A DNA stretch of 64,000 bases, from contig JAUXWO010000030.1 in NCBI GenBank assembly GCA_030680175.1, forward strand, positions 154,956 to 218,955. Reading direction: 5' to 3'. Positions 8,367 to 16,678 of the stretch are shown piece after piece; position 1 is the stretch's first letter; each line of letters starts with the position of its first letter. The notes under the pieces are model-generated. The model made no database searches and had not been told where the DNA came from. It saw only the letters and a program-made list of their open reading frames with translations. Both the position numbers and the translations under genes were made by a program. Source of the DNA: Vicinamibacterales bacterium (GTDB lineage: Bacteria; Acidobacteriota; Vicinamibacteria; Vicinamibacterales; UBA2999).

Positions 8367-9011
8367 ATGGCCAGAATTCTTGTGAACGACACCGAACATC
8401 AGCCGAATCCCGGGCCGGAAACCTGGGGGGAACTGCTGCGCACGCTGGACGAGTCGCTCGGGGAGGAGGGGCGCCTGGTGACGGCCGCCCGATTCGATGG
8501 CGTCGACCAGCCGTCATTTCGCGATGCGGAGATCGAGTCGAAGGCCCTGACGTCGCTGTCGACGGTCGAGGTGCGGACCGAGCAGCCCGGCACGCTGCTG
8601 TCCAACTGCCTGGGCGAGGCCGAGGCGGGCGTGGCGGCGATGGGCGCGGCCGTGCTGCGGCTCGGCGAGATGTTCCGTGGCCAGGACGTGGCGCTCGCCA
8701 ACTCGGGCCTCGCGCATGTCGGCGACGACCTGCGTGCGCTGGTGGCGCTCATCCAGGCGCTCGGCGGGCCGATCGGCGTGGATCTCGACCGCCTGGTGGT
8801 GGACGGCAAGAACGTCCCCGAGCACCTCGGCGCGCTGGCGGGCCTGCTCGAGACGATGGTCGAGGCGCAGCAGGCGCACGACTGGCTGACCGTGGCCGAC
8901 ATCCTCGAGTTCGACCTGGAGCCGGCGCTGCGTGGCTGGCAGGCGATCTTCGACACGCTCCGCTCGTTCCTCGCGAAGGGCCGGCCGGCACTCGCGGCGG
9001 CGACGGCCTAG
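8367..9011 (+). CDS. Conserved-looking hypothetical protein in the glycosylation cluster
   Basis: This 214-aa soluble protein was not recognised. The start MARILVNDTEHQP is chosen because CCGGAGGA lies just upstream; the longer ORF runs into the divergent gene's promoter. Residues 1-75 look like a small alpha/beta domain, and residues 80-214 are helical (ALVALIQALGGPIGVDL, AGLLETMVEAQQAHDW). There is no signal peptide or membrane segment. It sits directly before the aminotransferase gene. Its size and helical second half could suit a chaperone or adaptor, but no function can be assigned. Confidence 0.7.
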   Translation: MARILVNDTEHQPNPGPETWGELLRTLDESLGEEGRLVTAARFDGVDQPSFRDAEIESKALTSLSTVEVRTEQPGTLLSNCLGEAEAGVAAMGAAVLRLGEMFRGQDVALANSGLAHVGDDLRALVALIQALGGPIGVDLDRLVVDGKNVPEHLGALAGLLETMVEAQQAHDWLTVADILEFDLEPALRGWQAIFDTLRSFLAKGRPALAAATA

Positions 9012-9039
9012 CCCGGCCGCGGCTCGAGAGCAGGACCCC

Positions 9040-10221
9040 ATGGCTCGTTCGTCAGCACTGCGACAGGTCGATCCCGCACCGTCGTACGTCACCTTCGCGC
9101 GTCCCTCCATCGAACGGGGCGAGATCGATGACGTGATCGAGACGCTCGCGTCCGGCTGGCTCACCACCGGGCCGCGGGTGCAGCGCTTCGAACGCGAGTT
9201 CGCCGCCTACGTCGGGGCGCGCGAGGCCGTGGCGGTCAACTCGTGCACGGCGGGCCTGCACCTCTCGCTGCTCGCGTCCGGCATCGGTGGCGGCGACGAG
9301 GTCGTCACCACGCCGCTCACCTTCTGCGCGACGGCCAACACCGTGATCCACACCGGCGCACGGCCGGTGTTCGCGGATGTCGACCCGGTGACGATGAACC
9401 TGGATCCGGCGGCGGCGGCCGCGGCCGTCACGCCGCGCACGCGCGCCGTGCTGCCGGTGCACTTCGCGGGACGGCCCGTGGACATCGGCGCATTCCGGGC
9501 CCTCACCGCGCGGCACCGCCTCGTCTACATCGAGGACGCGGCGCACGCGGTGGAGACGGTGCACCCGGAGGGGAAGGTCGGCACGACGGCCGACTTCACG
9601 TGCTTCAGCTTCTACGCGACGAAGAACCTCACCACCGGTGAGGGCGGCATGATCACGACGGCGTCGCCCGAGAAGGCGCAGTGGCTGCGGACGGCCGCGC
9701 TCCACGGGCTGAGCCGCGATGCGTGGAAGCGCTACGGGCCGGACGGTCCCGCGCCCTACGAGGTCGTGATGGCCGGCTTCAAGTACAACATGATGGACCT
9801 GCAGGCCGCGATCGGCCTGCGGCAGCTCGCACGTCTCGACGAGATGGCCGCGCGGCGCGAGGCCATCTGGCGGGCCTACGACGAGGCGCTCGCGGATCTG
9901 CCGCTGGTGCGCCCGGCGCCCGCCGAGGCCGGCACCGTCCACGCACGGCACCTGTACACGGTGCTCGTGGATCCCACGATCTGTGGCTGGACGCGCGCCG
10001 AGTTGCAGCAGGCGCTGCACGCGCGCGGGATCGGCACCAGCGTGCACTTCCAGGCACTGCACCTCCACGCCTTCTACGCCGAGCGCTACGGCCTCGCGCG
10101 CGGGATGTTTCCACACGCCGAGTACATCTCCGACCACACGCTGTCGCTGCCGCTGTCAGCGGCCCTCACCGGTGCGGAGTTCGATCAGGTGATCGACGCG
10201 CTCCGCGCGATCTTCGCCTGA
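9040..10221 (+). CDS. DegT/DnrJ/EryC1 sugar aminotransferase (SpsC/PseC-like)
   Basis: This 393-aa PLP-dependent aminotransferase transfers an amino group onto a keto-sugar nucleotide. Family signatures are visible: SGWLTTGPRVQRFE near the N-terminus, NSCTAGLHLSLLASGIG for cofactor phosphate binding, EDAAHA with the pyridine-binding Asp, and the Schiff-base Lys195 in SFYATKNLTTGEGG. It is followed 14 bp later by a PseG/SpsG-like gene and then neuB, so it probably makes the 4-amino-sugar intermediate of a nonulosonic acid. The dehydratase that would supply its substrate is at 16675. Confidence 0.9.
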   Translation: MARSSALRQVDPAPSYVTFARPSIERGEIDDVIETLASGWLTTGPRVQRFEREFAAYVGAREAVAVNSCTAGLHLSLLASGIGGGDEVVTTPLTFCATANTVIHTGARPVFADVDPVTMNLDPAAAAAAVTPRTRAVLPVHFAGRPVDIGAFRALTARHRLVYIEDAAHAVETVHPEGKVGTTADFTCFSFYATKNLTTGEGGMITTASPEKAQWLRTAALHGLSRDAWKRYGPDGPAPYEVVMAGFKYNMMDLQAAIGLRQLARLDEMAARREAIWRAYDEALADLPLVRPAPAEAGTVHARHLYTVLVDPTICGWTRAELQQALHARGIGTSVHFQALHLHAFYAERYGLARGMFPHAEYISDHTLSLPLSAALTGAEFDQVIDALRAIFA

Positions 10222-10235
10222 GGCGCGCCGCCACG

Positions 10236-11189
10236 ATGACGGTGATCTTCCGCGTTGCCGCCGGACCGCGGCAGGGCTTCGGACATCTGCGGCGGGCCGT
10301 CTCGCTGGCCCGCGCGCTCGGCGTGGCCCCGCGCGTCTCGGTGCGCGGGACGCCGGCGGCGAGGCGTGCGGCCCGGCGCCTCGGCTGCCGCGTCGAGCCG
10401 GGCGCCCCCGGCGCGACGCTGGACCGCGCCGGCGCCGACCTGCTCGTGATCGACGACCCGCGCGCGTGGGCCGGCCATCCGTGGCTCGCCGCCGCGCGAC
10501 GACGCGGCATCCCCGTCGCCAGCGTCCATGACCTCGGGCTGCAGCACCTGCCCTCGGATCTGGTCATCGATGGCTCGCTGACCTTCACGTCGCGCGACAC
10601 CGCACGCGGCCTCTTCGGCCCGCGCTTCGCCGTGCTCGACCCGCGGCTGGCCAGGGCCGCACGCTGGCGCCCACGACGGGGAGCGCCGCGCGTGCTCGTC
10701 ACCCTCGGCGGCGGTCCGCGGCGCGGGGTCGCGGCACGCGTGGCGCACGCCATCCGCCAGCGTTGCCCGGGGGCGATCGTGCGCGTAACGGGCGGCTTCG
10801 TCCCCGGGGCACGCGCCACCGGCGGCATCGTGGACCTGCCGCCCCTCCCGCATCTCGGGGGGGAACTGGCCGCGGCCGCGGTCGCGGTGGTCTCAGGCGG
10901 CGTGAGCCTGTATGAAGCCTGCGCGCTCGGTACGCCGACAGTCGCCGTGTCCGTCGTGTCGGGCCAGCGACGCACCGTCCGGACGGGCGCCGATCTCGGC
11001 GGGGTGGTGTTCGGCGGGCACCTCACCCGTCCCGGGGGGGCGGCGGCGGTCGCGGCGGCCGTCTCGGCCCTCCTGACCGAGCCAAAACGCCAGCAAATCC
11101 TCTCAAGCCGGGGCCGCGCCCTTGTCGACGGCCGTGGCGCGCTGCGCATCGCGCGGCGGCTCCGACAGCTGGCACGAAAGCGGCTATAG
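10236..11189 (+). CDS. PseG/SpsG-like UDP-sugar hydrolase (GT-B fold)
   Basis: This 317-aa protein fits the family that cleaves UDP from a 2,4-diamino sugar nucleotide to give the free hexose used by NeuB-type synthases. The N-terminal glycine-rich segment GPRQGFGHLRRAVSLARAL corresponds to the catalytic His region of PseG (G-x-GHxxR). The C-terminal part has VSGGVSLYEACALGTPTVAV and TGADLGG for nucleotide binding. The start is the ATG shortly after the aminotransferase stop. B. subtilis SpsG is a possible closer relative, since the neighbouring genes match spsC, spsE and spsF. Confidence 0.78.
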   Translation: MTVIFRVAAGPRQGFGHLRRAVSLARALGVAPRVSVRGTPAARRAARRLGCRVEPGAPGATLDRAGADLLVIDDPRAWAGHPWLAAARRRGIPVASVHDLGLQHLPSDLVIDGSLTFTSRDTARGLFGPRFAVLDPRLARAARWRPRRGAPRVLVTLGGGPRRGVAARVAHAIRQRCPGAIVRVTGGFVPGARATGGIVDLPPLPHLGGELAAAAVAVVSGGVSLYEACALGTPTVAVSVVSGQRRTVRTGADLGGVVFGGHLTRPGGAAAVAAAVSALLTEPKRQQILSSRGRALVDGRGALRIARRLRQLARKRL

Positions 11190-11200
11190 CACGCCACGAG

Positions 11201-11303
11201 TGGAGTGTATCGACTGAAGAGGTGCCACCAGCGCCTCTGTCCAGCCGCGACTCTGCGGGCCGCCCAACGGGCGGCCCGGTACTAGATCGTCAACGACACC
11301 CCA
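11201..11303. repeat. 103-bp copy of intergenic repeat family R
   Basis: The copy runs TGGAGTGTATCGACTG ... AACGACACCCCA with a perfect internal hairpin GGGCCGCCC-AAC-GGGCGGCCC. It has the same length and orientation as the copies at 52 and 59611. Here it lies inside an operon, between the pseG-like and HAD genes, ending 15 bp before the HAD start. Confidence 0.88.
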
Positions 11304-11317
11304 ATGGGAGGGTTCCC

Positions 11318-11986
11318 GTGGCGCGGCGTGCGCTGATTTTCGATCTCGACGACACCTTGTATCCCGAGCGCCGGTTTGCCCTGAGCGGGTACGCCGCCGT
11401 GGCCGCGCGCCTCGCGGAGACCGACGGCGTGCCGGCCCGCGACAGCCTGCGGGTGCTCGTGCACGCCCTGTCCGAGGGCCACCGGGCCACCGCGTTCCAG
11501 CGCCTCGCCGAGACCCTGGGGCTCGACCCCGCGCGGGTGGCCGACTGGGTGGAGATCTACCGCCAGCACGTCCCGCGCCTGCGCCTGCCACGCTCGGCGC
11601 GTCGCGTGCTCGTCGGCCTGCGCCAGCGCTGGAGCCTGGGCCTCGTCACCAACGGCCTCCGTGAGGTGCAGCAGCGGAAAGTGGAGGCGCTCGGCGTCGA
11701 TCACCTCGTCGACGGGGTGGTTTTGGCCGGTCTGGCCGGAGAGGGCGGCAAGCCCGCGCCCGCGCCGTTTCTCGCGGTGTGCGAGGCGCTGTCCGTCATT
11801 CCCGCGCGCGCCGTATTCGTGGGCGACGACCTGATCCGCGACGTGCTCGGCGCGCGGCGGGTCGGCATGAAGACGATTCGTCTGGGCCTGCCCAGCCGCT
11901 GTGCCGGCCCGGCCGAGGCGGATGTGGTCGTGGAGCGCCTCGACCAGGTACCCGAGGCCGCGGAAAGGCTGCTTCAAGATGCGTGA
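11318..11986 (+). CDS. HAD-superfamily phosphatase
   Basis: This 222-aa hydrolase has all four HAD motifs: FDLDDTLYPERR (nucleophile Asp), LVTNGLREVQ (motif II Thr), GKPAPAPF (motif III Lys) and FVGDDLIRDVLGARRVGMKT (motif IV). The GTG start after GGGAGG is used because the longer ORF reads into repeat R. Its position between the pseG-like gene and neuB suggests a phosphosugar substrate in the nonulosonate pathway, such as a sugar phosphate precursor or product. This is inferred from location only. The end of the coding region contains the neuB promoter motif. Confidence 0.85.
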   Translation: MARRALIFDLDDTLYPERRFALSGYAAVAARLAETDGVPARDSLRVLVHALSEGHRATAFQRLAETLGLDPARVADWVEIYRQHVPRLRLPRSARRVLVGLRQRWSLGLVTNGLREVQQRKVEALGVDHLVDGVVLAGLAGEGGKPAPAPFLAVCEALSVIPARAVFVGDDLIRDVLGARRVGMKTIRLGLPSRCAGPAEADVVVERLDQVPEAAERLLQDA

Positions 11987-12000
11987 CGCGATGCCGATTA
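11974..12000 (+). promoter_or_regulatory. Sigma-28-type promoter of neuB inside the HAD gene tail
   Basis: TCAAG-N15-CCGATTACC is identical in both boxes and spacing to the two flagellin promoters. It overlaps the last codons of the HAD gene and lies 42 bp before the neuB ATG used here. It would allow nonulosonate synthesis and the downstream motor genes to be co-induced with flagellin. Confidence 0.65.
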
Positions 12001-12041
12001 CCCCTCGGGGACCCCTGCCACACCGGCGGGCCACGAGACAG

Positions 12042-13148
12042 ATGCAGATAGGTGGACGCAGCGTCGGCGACGGGCAGCCGCTCTTCGTGATGGCCGAACT
12101 CGGGCTCAATCACGGGGGGGACCTGCACACGGCCCTCGCCATGGTGGACGCGGCGGCCGGGTCGGGCGCCGCCGCGGTGAAGCTGCAGACGCTCGACGCC
12201 GACCGCCTGGTCACCGCCGACGCGCCGGCCCCGATGCACGTGGCGGCGGCGTCGCTGCGCGCGTTCTTCCGGGCCTTCGAACTCGACGAGGCCGCGCATC
12301 GCGCGGTGGCCGGGCGCGCCCGCAGCCGGGGCGTCGCGTTCGTCTCGACGCCGTTTGACGAGCGCGCCGTGGACCTGCTGGTGCGCGTCGGCGCCGATGC
12401 GCTCAAGATCGCGAGCGGCGACCTCACGCACCACCACCTGATCGCGACGGCCGCCCGTACCGGGCTGCCACTGATTCTCTCCACCGGCATGAGCAACCTC
12501 ACCGAGGTGGCCGAGGCGGTGGGCTGCGCGCGCATGGCGGGCGCGCATGCGCTGGCGCTCCTGCACTGCGTGTCGAGCTACCCGGTGCCGCAGGGCCACG
12601 AGAACCTGCACGCCATCAGCGAACTCGCCGAGGCGTTTCAGGTGCCCGTCGGGCTGTCCGATCACGGCACGGACCCGCTCGCGGCCGCGCTGACCGTGGC
12701 GCTCGGCGGCGCCATCTTCGAGAAGCACTTCGTCCTGGCCGAGGATGGCGACGAGATCGACGCGGCCGTGTCGGTCTCGCCGGCCGGGCTGGCCACGATC
12801 GTCCGCACCGCGGAGCGCGCGCGCCTCTCGCTCGGCGATGGCCGCAAGGTCTGCCTCCCGGTCGAGGCCGGCAACCTCGCCGCCAGCCGCCGCAGCCTGT
12901 TCGCCGCGCGCGACCTCCGCGCGGGCGATCGCATCACCGGGGCCGACCTCGTCGCCCTGCGCCCCGGCACGGGCGTGGAGGCCCGCCGCTGGCGCGAACT
13001 CGCCGGGCAGCGTCTGACGCGGGATGTTGCCGCCGGCGAGCCCTTCATCGAAGCGGACGTCTGCGCGCCCACGGGCCGCGTCCTTGATCACGCCCGGACC
13101 CGCACCGACCGGCCCGGCCAGACGGAGCCCCTGCGTGGCGTCGCTTAA
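12042..13148 (+). CDS. neuB: Nonulosonic acid synthase, NeuB/PseI/SpsE family
   Basis: This 368-aa enzyme condenses phosphoenolpyruvate with a 6-carbon amino sugar to form a 9-carbon nonulosonic acid. The TIM-barrel domain has AELGLNHGGDLHTALAMVDA, TPFDERAVDLL and KIASGDLTH near the PEP site, and FEKHFVL. A C-terminal SAF (antifreeze-like) domain follows from about residue 300 (LFAARDLRAGDRITGADL). The start at MQIGGRS is chosen because the sigma-28 -10 box covers the upstream in-frame ATGs. Whether the product is pseudaminic, legionaminic or another acid cannot be decided here. Its stop overlaps the next gene by 14 nt. Confidence 0.88.
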   Translation: MQIGGRSVGDGQPLFVMAELGLNHGGDLHTALAMVDAAAGSGAAAVKLQTLDADRLVTADAPAPMHVAAASLRAFFRAFELDEAAHRAVAGRARSRGVAFVSTPFDERAVDLLVRVGADALKIASGDLTHHHLIATAARTGLPLILSTGMSNLTEVAEAVGCARMAGAHALALLHCVSSYPVPQGHENLHAISELAEAFQVPVGLSDHGTDPLAAALTVALGGAIFEKHFVLAEDGDEIDAAVSVSPAGLATIVRTAERARLSLGDGRKVCLPVEAGNLAASRRSLFAARDLRAGDRITGADLVALRPGTGVEARRWRELAGQRLTRDVAAGEPFIEADVCAPTGRVLDHARTRTDRPGQTEPLRGVA

Positions 13149-14163
13149 CGTCCTCGTCACGGCGGCATCGCGCCGGGTGCCGCTCGTCGCCGCGTTCCAG
13201 CGCGCGGTCCACGACCTGCCGCAGGGCGGCCGCGTGATCGTCACCGACATCAACCCGCTGTCGCCGGCCGTCCGCGTCGCGGATCGCGCCTATCGCGTAC
13301 CGCTGGCGGGCGACACCGGGTACGTGGATGCGCTCCTCGATATCTGCGTGGCCGAGCGCATCGGCCTGCTCGTGCCGACCATCGACGACGAACTGCCGCT
13401 GATGGCGGGCGCGCGTCCGGTGTTCGAAGCGCACGGGGTGCAGGTGGCGGTCTCGCCGCGGACGACCGCCGAGGTCTGCAACGACAAGCGCGCCACCTGC
13501 GCCCACCTGCGCCGCCACGGCGTCAGCGCGGTGCGCACCTGGCGGCCGGACGAACTGCCGTCGCCGGCGCCGTTCCCGCTCTTCGTCAAGCCGCGCACGG
13601 GCCGTGGCGGCGTGGGCGCGTATGCGGCCCGCACCGCGCGCGAACTCGAGTTCTTCTGCGACTACGTGGACGACCCGGTCGTCCAGGACCTGCTCGACGG
13701 GCCGGAGTACACGATCGACGTGCTCTGCGACTTCGAGGGGCGCCCCCTGTCGGTCGTGCCGCGTCAGCGCGCGGTGATTCGCGCGGGCGTGATGGACCGG
13801 GGGCGCACCGTCGCCGACCCGCGGCTCATCGACCTCGGCATTGCCTGCGCGCGCGCGCTGCCGTTCCGCGGGGCCGTCAACCTCCAGTGCCGCATGCGGG
13901 ACGGCCGGCCGCACGTGTTCGAGATCAACGCCCGGTTCTCCGGCGGCATCCCGCTGACGATCGCGGCCGGCGCCCCCTTTCCGCGGATGCTCGTCGACCT
14001 GGCACTGGGCCGCCCCGTCGCGCCGTCGCTTGGACTGTTCACCGACGGCCTGTGGCTGACGAGCTACGAGTCGTCGTTTTACGTGCCGGACGAGGAGGTG
14101 CGCGATGCGCTCGCTCCCGTGCCGTCCGGCCTCGCACACGCCCGCCTGGGAGACGCCGCATGA
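13135..14163 (+). CDS. ATP-grasp domain enzyme (PylC/CarB-like)
   Basis: This 342-aa protein begins with a Rossmann-like NVLVTAASRRVPLV and an ATP-grasp body (LFVKPRTGRGGVGAY for the phosphate-binding loop, VQDLLDGPEYTIDVLCD, and the metal-binding FEINARFSGG). ATP-grasp enzymes of this kind join a carboxylate to an amine or other nucleophile. The gene starts inside neuB and ends overlapping the cytidylyltransferase, so it belongs to the sugar pathway. It may add an acyl or aminoacyl group to the amino sugar. No PseH-type acetyltransferase is present nearby, which makes that idea attractive but unproven. Confidence 0.8.
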   Translation: MASLNVLVTAASRRVPLVAAFQRAVHDLPQGGRVIVTDINPLSPAVRVADRAYRVPLAGDTGYVDALLDICVAERIGLLVPTIDDELPLMAGARPVFEAHGVQVAVSPRTTAEVCNDKRATCAHLRRHGVSAVRTWRPDELPSPAPFPLFVKPRTGRGGVGAYAARTARELEFFCDYVDDPVVQDLLDGPEYTIDVLCDFEGRPLSVVPRQRAVIRAGVMDRGRTVADPRLIDLGIACARALPFRGAVNLQCRMRDGRPHVFEINARFSGGIPLTIAAGAPFPRMLVDLALGRPVAPSLGLFTDGLWLTSYESSFYVPDEEVRDALAPVPSGLAHARLGDAA

Positions 14164-14870
14164 CCCCGACCGAGACCCTCATCGTCCTGCAGGCCCGCAT
14201 GGGCTCGCGCCGGCTGCCCGGCAAGTCGCTGTCGCGCGTGGGCGCACACTCGCTGCTCGGCACGTGCATCCGGCGGTTGCGCTCGGCGGGCGGCATCCCG
14301 GTGATGGTGGCCACCACGACCGGCGCCGAGGATGACGCCATCGCCGCCGAGGCCGGGCGCTACGGGGCGGAGGTGTGCCGCGGGTCGAGCCACGACGTGC
14401 TCGCGCGGTTCGTGCTGGCCTCGCGGATCGCGGGCGCCACGCGGATCATCCGCGCGACGGCCGACAACCCGGCCGTGGACATCGATGCGGTGGCGCGGGT
14501 GCTCCGCGTGATGGATCGCGAGCAGGCCGACCACGTCGTCGAGGGCGGCCTCCCGTACGGGGCGGCGGTCGAGGCGGTGCGCGTGACGGCGCTCGAGCGC
14601 GCGTCGCGCTTTTCATGCGAGGGCGACGACCGCGAGCACGTCACGCCGTACCTGACGCGGAACACCGACCGCTTCGTGGCCCTGCGGCCGGCGGCGCCGG
14701 CGGCGCTCTGCCGGCCGGACCTGCGACTCACGATCGACACGCGCGACGACCTGCGCTACATGCGCGAGGTGTTCGCATGCCTGGGGCGCCAGGGCGACCT
14801 TGCCCCGCTCAGCACGGTGATCGCGGCGGCGGACCGGCTGCGCGCCGCCGCCACGCTGGGGGCGGCATGA
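14160..14870 (+). CDS. SpsF-type cytidylyltransferase
   Basis: This 236-aa nucleotidyltransferase has the N-terminal signature VLQARMGSRRLPGKSLSRVG and the downstream RATADNPAVDID and HVTPYL segments of the SpsF family. These enzymes activate a nonulosonic acid with CMP. In Bacillus, spsF lies beside the neuB-like spsE. It overlaps the previous stop and the following flbD start, so it is translationally coupled on both sides. A glycosyltransferase role, as in some SpsF annotations, is a less likely alternative. Confidence 0.82.
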   Translation: MTPTETLIVLQARMGSRRLPGKSLSRVGAHSLLGTCIRRLRSAGGIPVMVATTTGAEDDAIAAEAGRYGAEVCRGSSHDVLARFVLASRIAGATRIIRATADNPAVDIDAVARVLRVMDREQADHVVEGGLPYGAAVEAVRVTALERASRFSCEGDDREHVTPYLTRNTDRFVALRPAAPAALCRPDLRLTIDTRDDLRYMREVFACLGRQGDLAPLSTVIAAADRLRAAATLGAA

Positions 14871-15097
14871 TCCACGTCACGCGCCTCGACGGCACGGCGG
14901 CCGTGCTGAACGTGGACCTGATCGAGCGCATCGAGTCGACGCCCGATACGATGATCAGGCTCGCGAACGGCGAGTCGCTGCTCGTGCGGGAAACGCCCGA
15001 CGTGCTCGTCCGCCGGACGATCGCGTTCAAGCACGCCGTGGTGGCGGGCCGTCCCGAGGTCATTCCGTTCGCGCATGCGGTGGAGGCCGGGTCGTGA
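14867..15097 (+). CDS. flbD: FlbD family flagellar protein
   Basis: This 76-aa protein begins MIHVTRLDGTAAVLNVDLIE and continues IESTPDTMIRLANGESLLVRE, the typical short FlbD sequence. FlbD genes often precede motA in spirochetes and Firmicutes, as here. The molecular function is not well defined. It overlaps the cytidylyltransferase stop (ATGA) and the stator gene start (GTGA). Confidence 0.88.
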   Translation: MIHVTRLDGTAAVLNVDLIERIESTPDTMIRLANGESLLVRETPDVLVRRTIAFKHAVVAGRPEVIPFAHAVEAGS

Positions 15098-15900
15098 GCC
15101 AGAAGCGGCGTCCCGATGTCGCGTCCCTCGTCGGGATTCCGGTCGCCATCGGCCTCATCCTGATCGGCCAGGCCCTCGAGGGCGGCCATGTCCAGTCGCT
15201 CGTGCAGTTGACGGCGGCGCTGATCGTGTTCGGCGGCACACTGGGCGCCGTGCTCCTGGGCTTCTCGCAGCAGGATGTCATCCGCGCCGTCACGAGCCTG
15301 CGCGACGTGTTCAGTGCGCCGTTCGAGGGCGCCGAGCCGCTCATCGACAAGATCGTCGGTTACGCCACCCGCGCGCGCAAGCAGGGCATCATGACGCTCG
15401 AGGACGAGCTCGCGGCCGAGCCCGACCCGTTCCTGAAGAAAGGCCTGGCGCTGGCCGTGGACGGGACGAACCCGCACGTCGTGCGCGACATGCTCACGCT
15501 CGAGAGCCACAGCCTCGAGGACCATGAGGAAGTGCCGGCGCGCGTGTACGAGGCGGCGGGCGGCTACGCGCCGACCGTCGGCATCCTCGGCGCCGTCCTC
15601 GGCCTCATTCACGTGATGGAGAACCTCAATGACCCCTCGAAGCTCGGCAGCGGCATCGCGGTGGCGTTCGTTGCGACGGTCTACGGCGTGGGGGCCGCCA
15701 ACCTGGTCTTCCTGCCGATTGCGACCAAGTTGAAGGCACGCGGGCGGGATGCCGCCGCGCGGCGCGAGCTGATCATCGAGGGCATCCTCGCGATTCAGGA
15801 GGGCCTCAACATCCGCCTGATCGAGGAGAAGCTGCGCGGCCTGGCCGTGCTGCCCCCGGCCGCCCGCAAGGGGAGCCGCCCAGCGGCGAAGGCCGCCTGA
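15094..15900 (+). CDS. motC: Flagellar stator protein, MotA/MotC/PomA family (set 1)
   Basis: This 268-aa inner-membrane stator subunit has about four transmembrane segments: residues 10-30 (VASLVGIPVAIGLILIG), 35-55 (AALIVFGGTLGAVLLG), and two near 150-200 (GYAPTVGILGAVLGLIHVM; GIAVAFVATVYGVGAANLVF). The long cytoplasmic loop carries charged residues that would contact FliG. Length and sequence suit the PomA/MotC branch more than E. coli MotA. It pairs with the next gene and forms one of two stator sets in the window. Confidence 0.9.
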   Translation: MSQKRRPDVASLVGIPVAIGLILIGQALEGGHVQSLVQLTAALIVFGGTLGAVLLGFSQQDVIRAVTSLRDVFSAPFEGAEPLIDKIVGYATRARKQGIMTLEDELAAEPDPFLKKGLALAVDGTNPHVVRDMLTLESHSLEDHEEVPARVYEAAGGYAPTVGILGAVLGLIHVMENLNDPSKLGSGIAVAFVATVYGVGAANLVFLPIATKLKARGRDAAARRELIIEGILAIQEGLNIRLIEEKLRGLAVLPPAARKGSRPAAKAA

Positions 15901-15901
15901 C

Positions 15902-16678
15902 ATGGAGCACGCCCCGCACTCCGCGCCCGTCCGCCGCGAGCGCCGCCGCCGGCAGGAGAGCCACGGCGGCCACGAGCGGTGGCTCGTCTCGTACGCCGAC
16001 TTCATCACGCTGCTGTTCGCGTTCTTCACGATGATGTACGCGATGTCCACCGTGGACGCGCAGAAGTTCAAGGCCATCGCCAGCTCCATGCAGGTGGCGT
16101 TCGACAAGGGCGGCGGGGCGCCCCCGGCGGGCCTGAACGCGATCATGCCGGCCGACAAGGGCGTGGGGGAGGGCGGGATCGAGGACGGCATGGCGGCCCT
16201 GCAGCAGCAGATGACCGAACGGCTGGCCGAGGCGATCGCCCTCAACCAGGTGGGGCTCGAACGCGACGGGCGGGGCCTGGTCATCTCGATTCGCGAGGCG
16301 GGCAGCTTCGGCGTCGGGAGCGCCGACCTCTCCACCGCGGCCGCGGACGTGCTGGCCCGCATTGGCGAGGTCCTTGCTACGGCTCCCCATGCCGTGCGCG
16401 TCGAGGGGCACACCGACAATGTGCCCATCAACACGGCGCGCTTCCGCTCCAACTGGGAACTGTCGACCGCCAGGGCCACCAACGTGATCGCGTACCTCGT
16501 GCAGCAGCAACGCGTCGATGCCCGCCGGATGTCCGCCTCCGGGTATGGCGAGTTCCACCCCCGGGTCCCCAACGACGACGAGGCCGGCCGCGCCCGCAAT
16601 CGGCGCGTCGACATCGTCGTCCTCAATCCCGACATCGCCCGTGCGCAGGAGCCGGCGCTGATGGGGGAGGCGCGATGA
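15902..16678 (+). CDS. motD: Flagellar stator protein, MotB/MotD family (set 1)
   Basis: This 258-aa protein has a single transmembrane helix near residues 28-48 (SYADFITLLFAFFTMMYA). The Asp in YADF is the ion-conducting residue. A C-terminal OmpA-like peptidoglycan-binding domain follows (EGHTDNVPINTARFRSNWEL, ARNRRVDIVV). The helix closely resembles Pseudomonas MotD. With the preceding gene it forms an ion-conducting stator anchored to peptidoglycan. It overlaps the dehydratase start by four bases. Confidence 0.9.
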   Translation: MEHAPHSAPVRRERRRRQESHGGHERWLVSYADFITLLFAFFTMMYAMSTVDAQKFKAIASSMQVAFDKGGGAPPAGLNAIMPADKGVGEGGIEDGMAALQQQMTERLAEAIALNQVGLERDGRGLVISIREAGSFGVGSADLSTAAADVLARIGEVLATAPHAVRVEGHTDNVPINTARFRSNWELSTARATNVIAYLVQQQRVDARRMSASGYGEFHPRVPNDDEAGRARNRRVDIVVLNPDIARAQEPALMGEAR

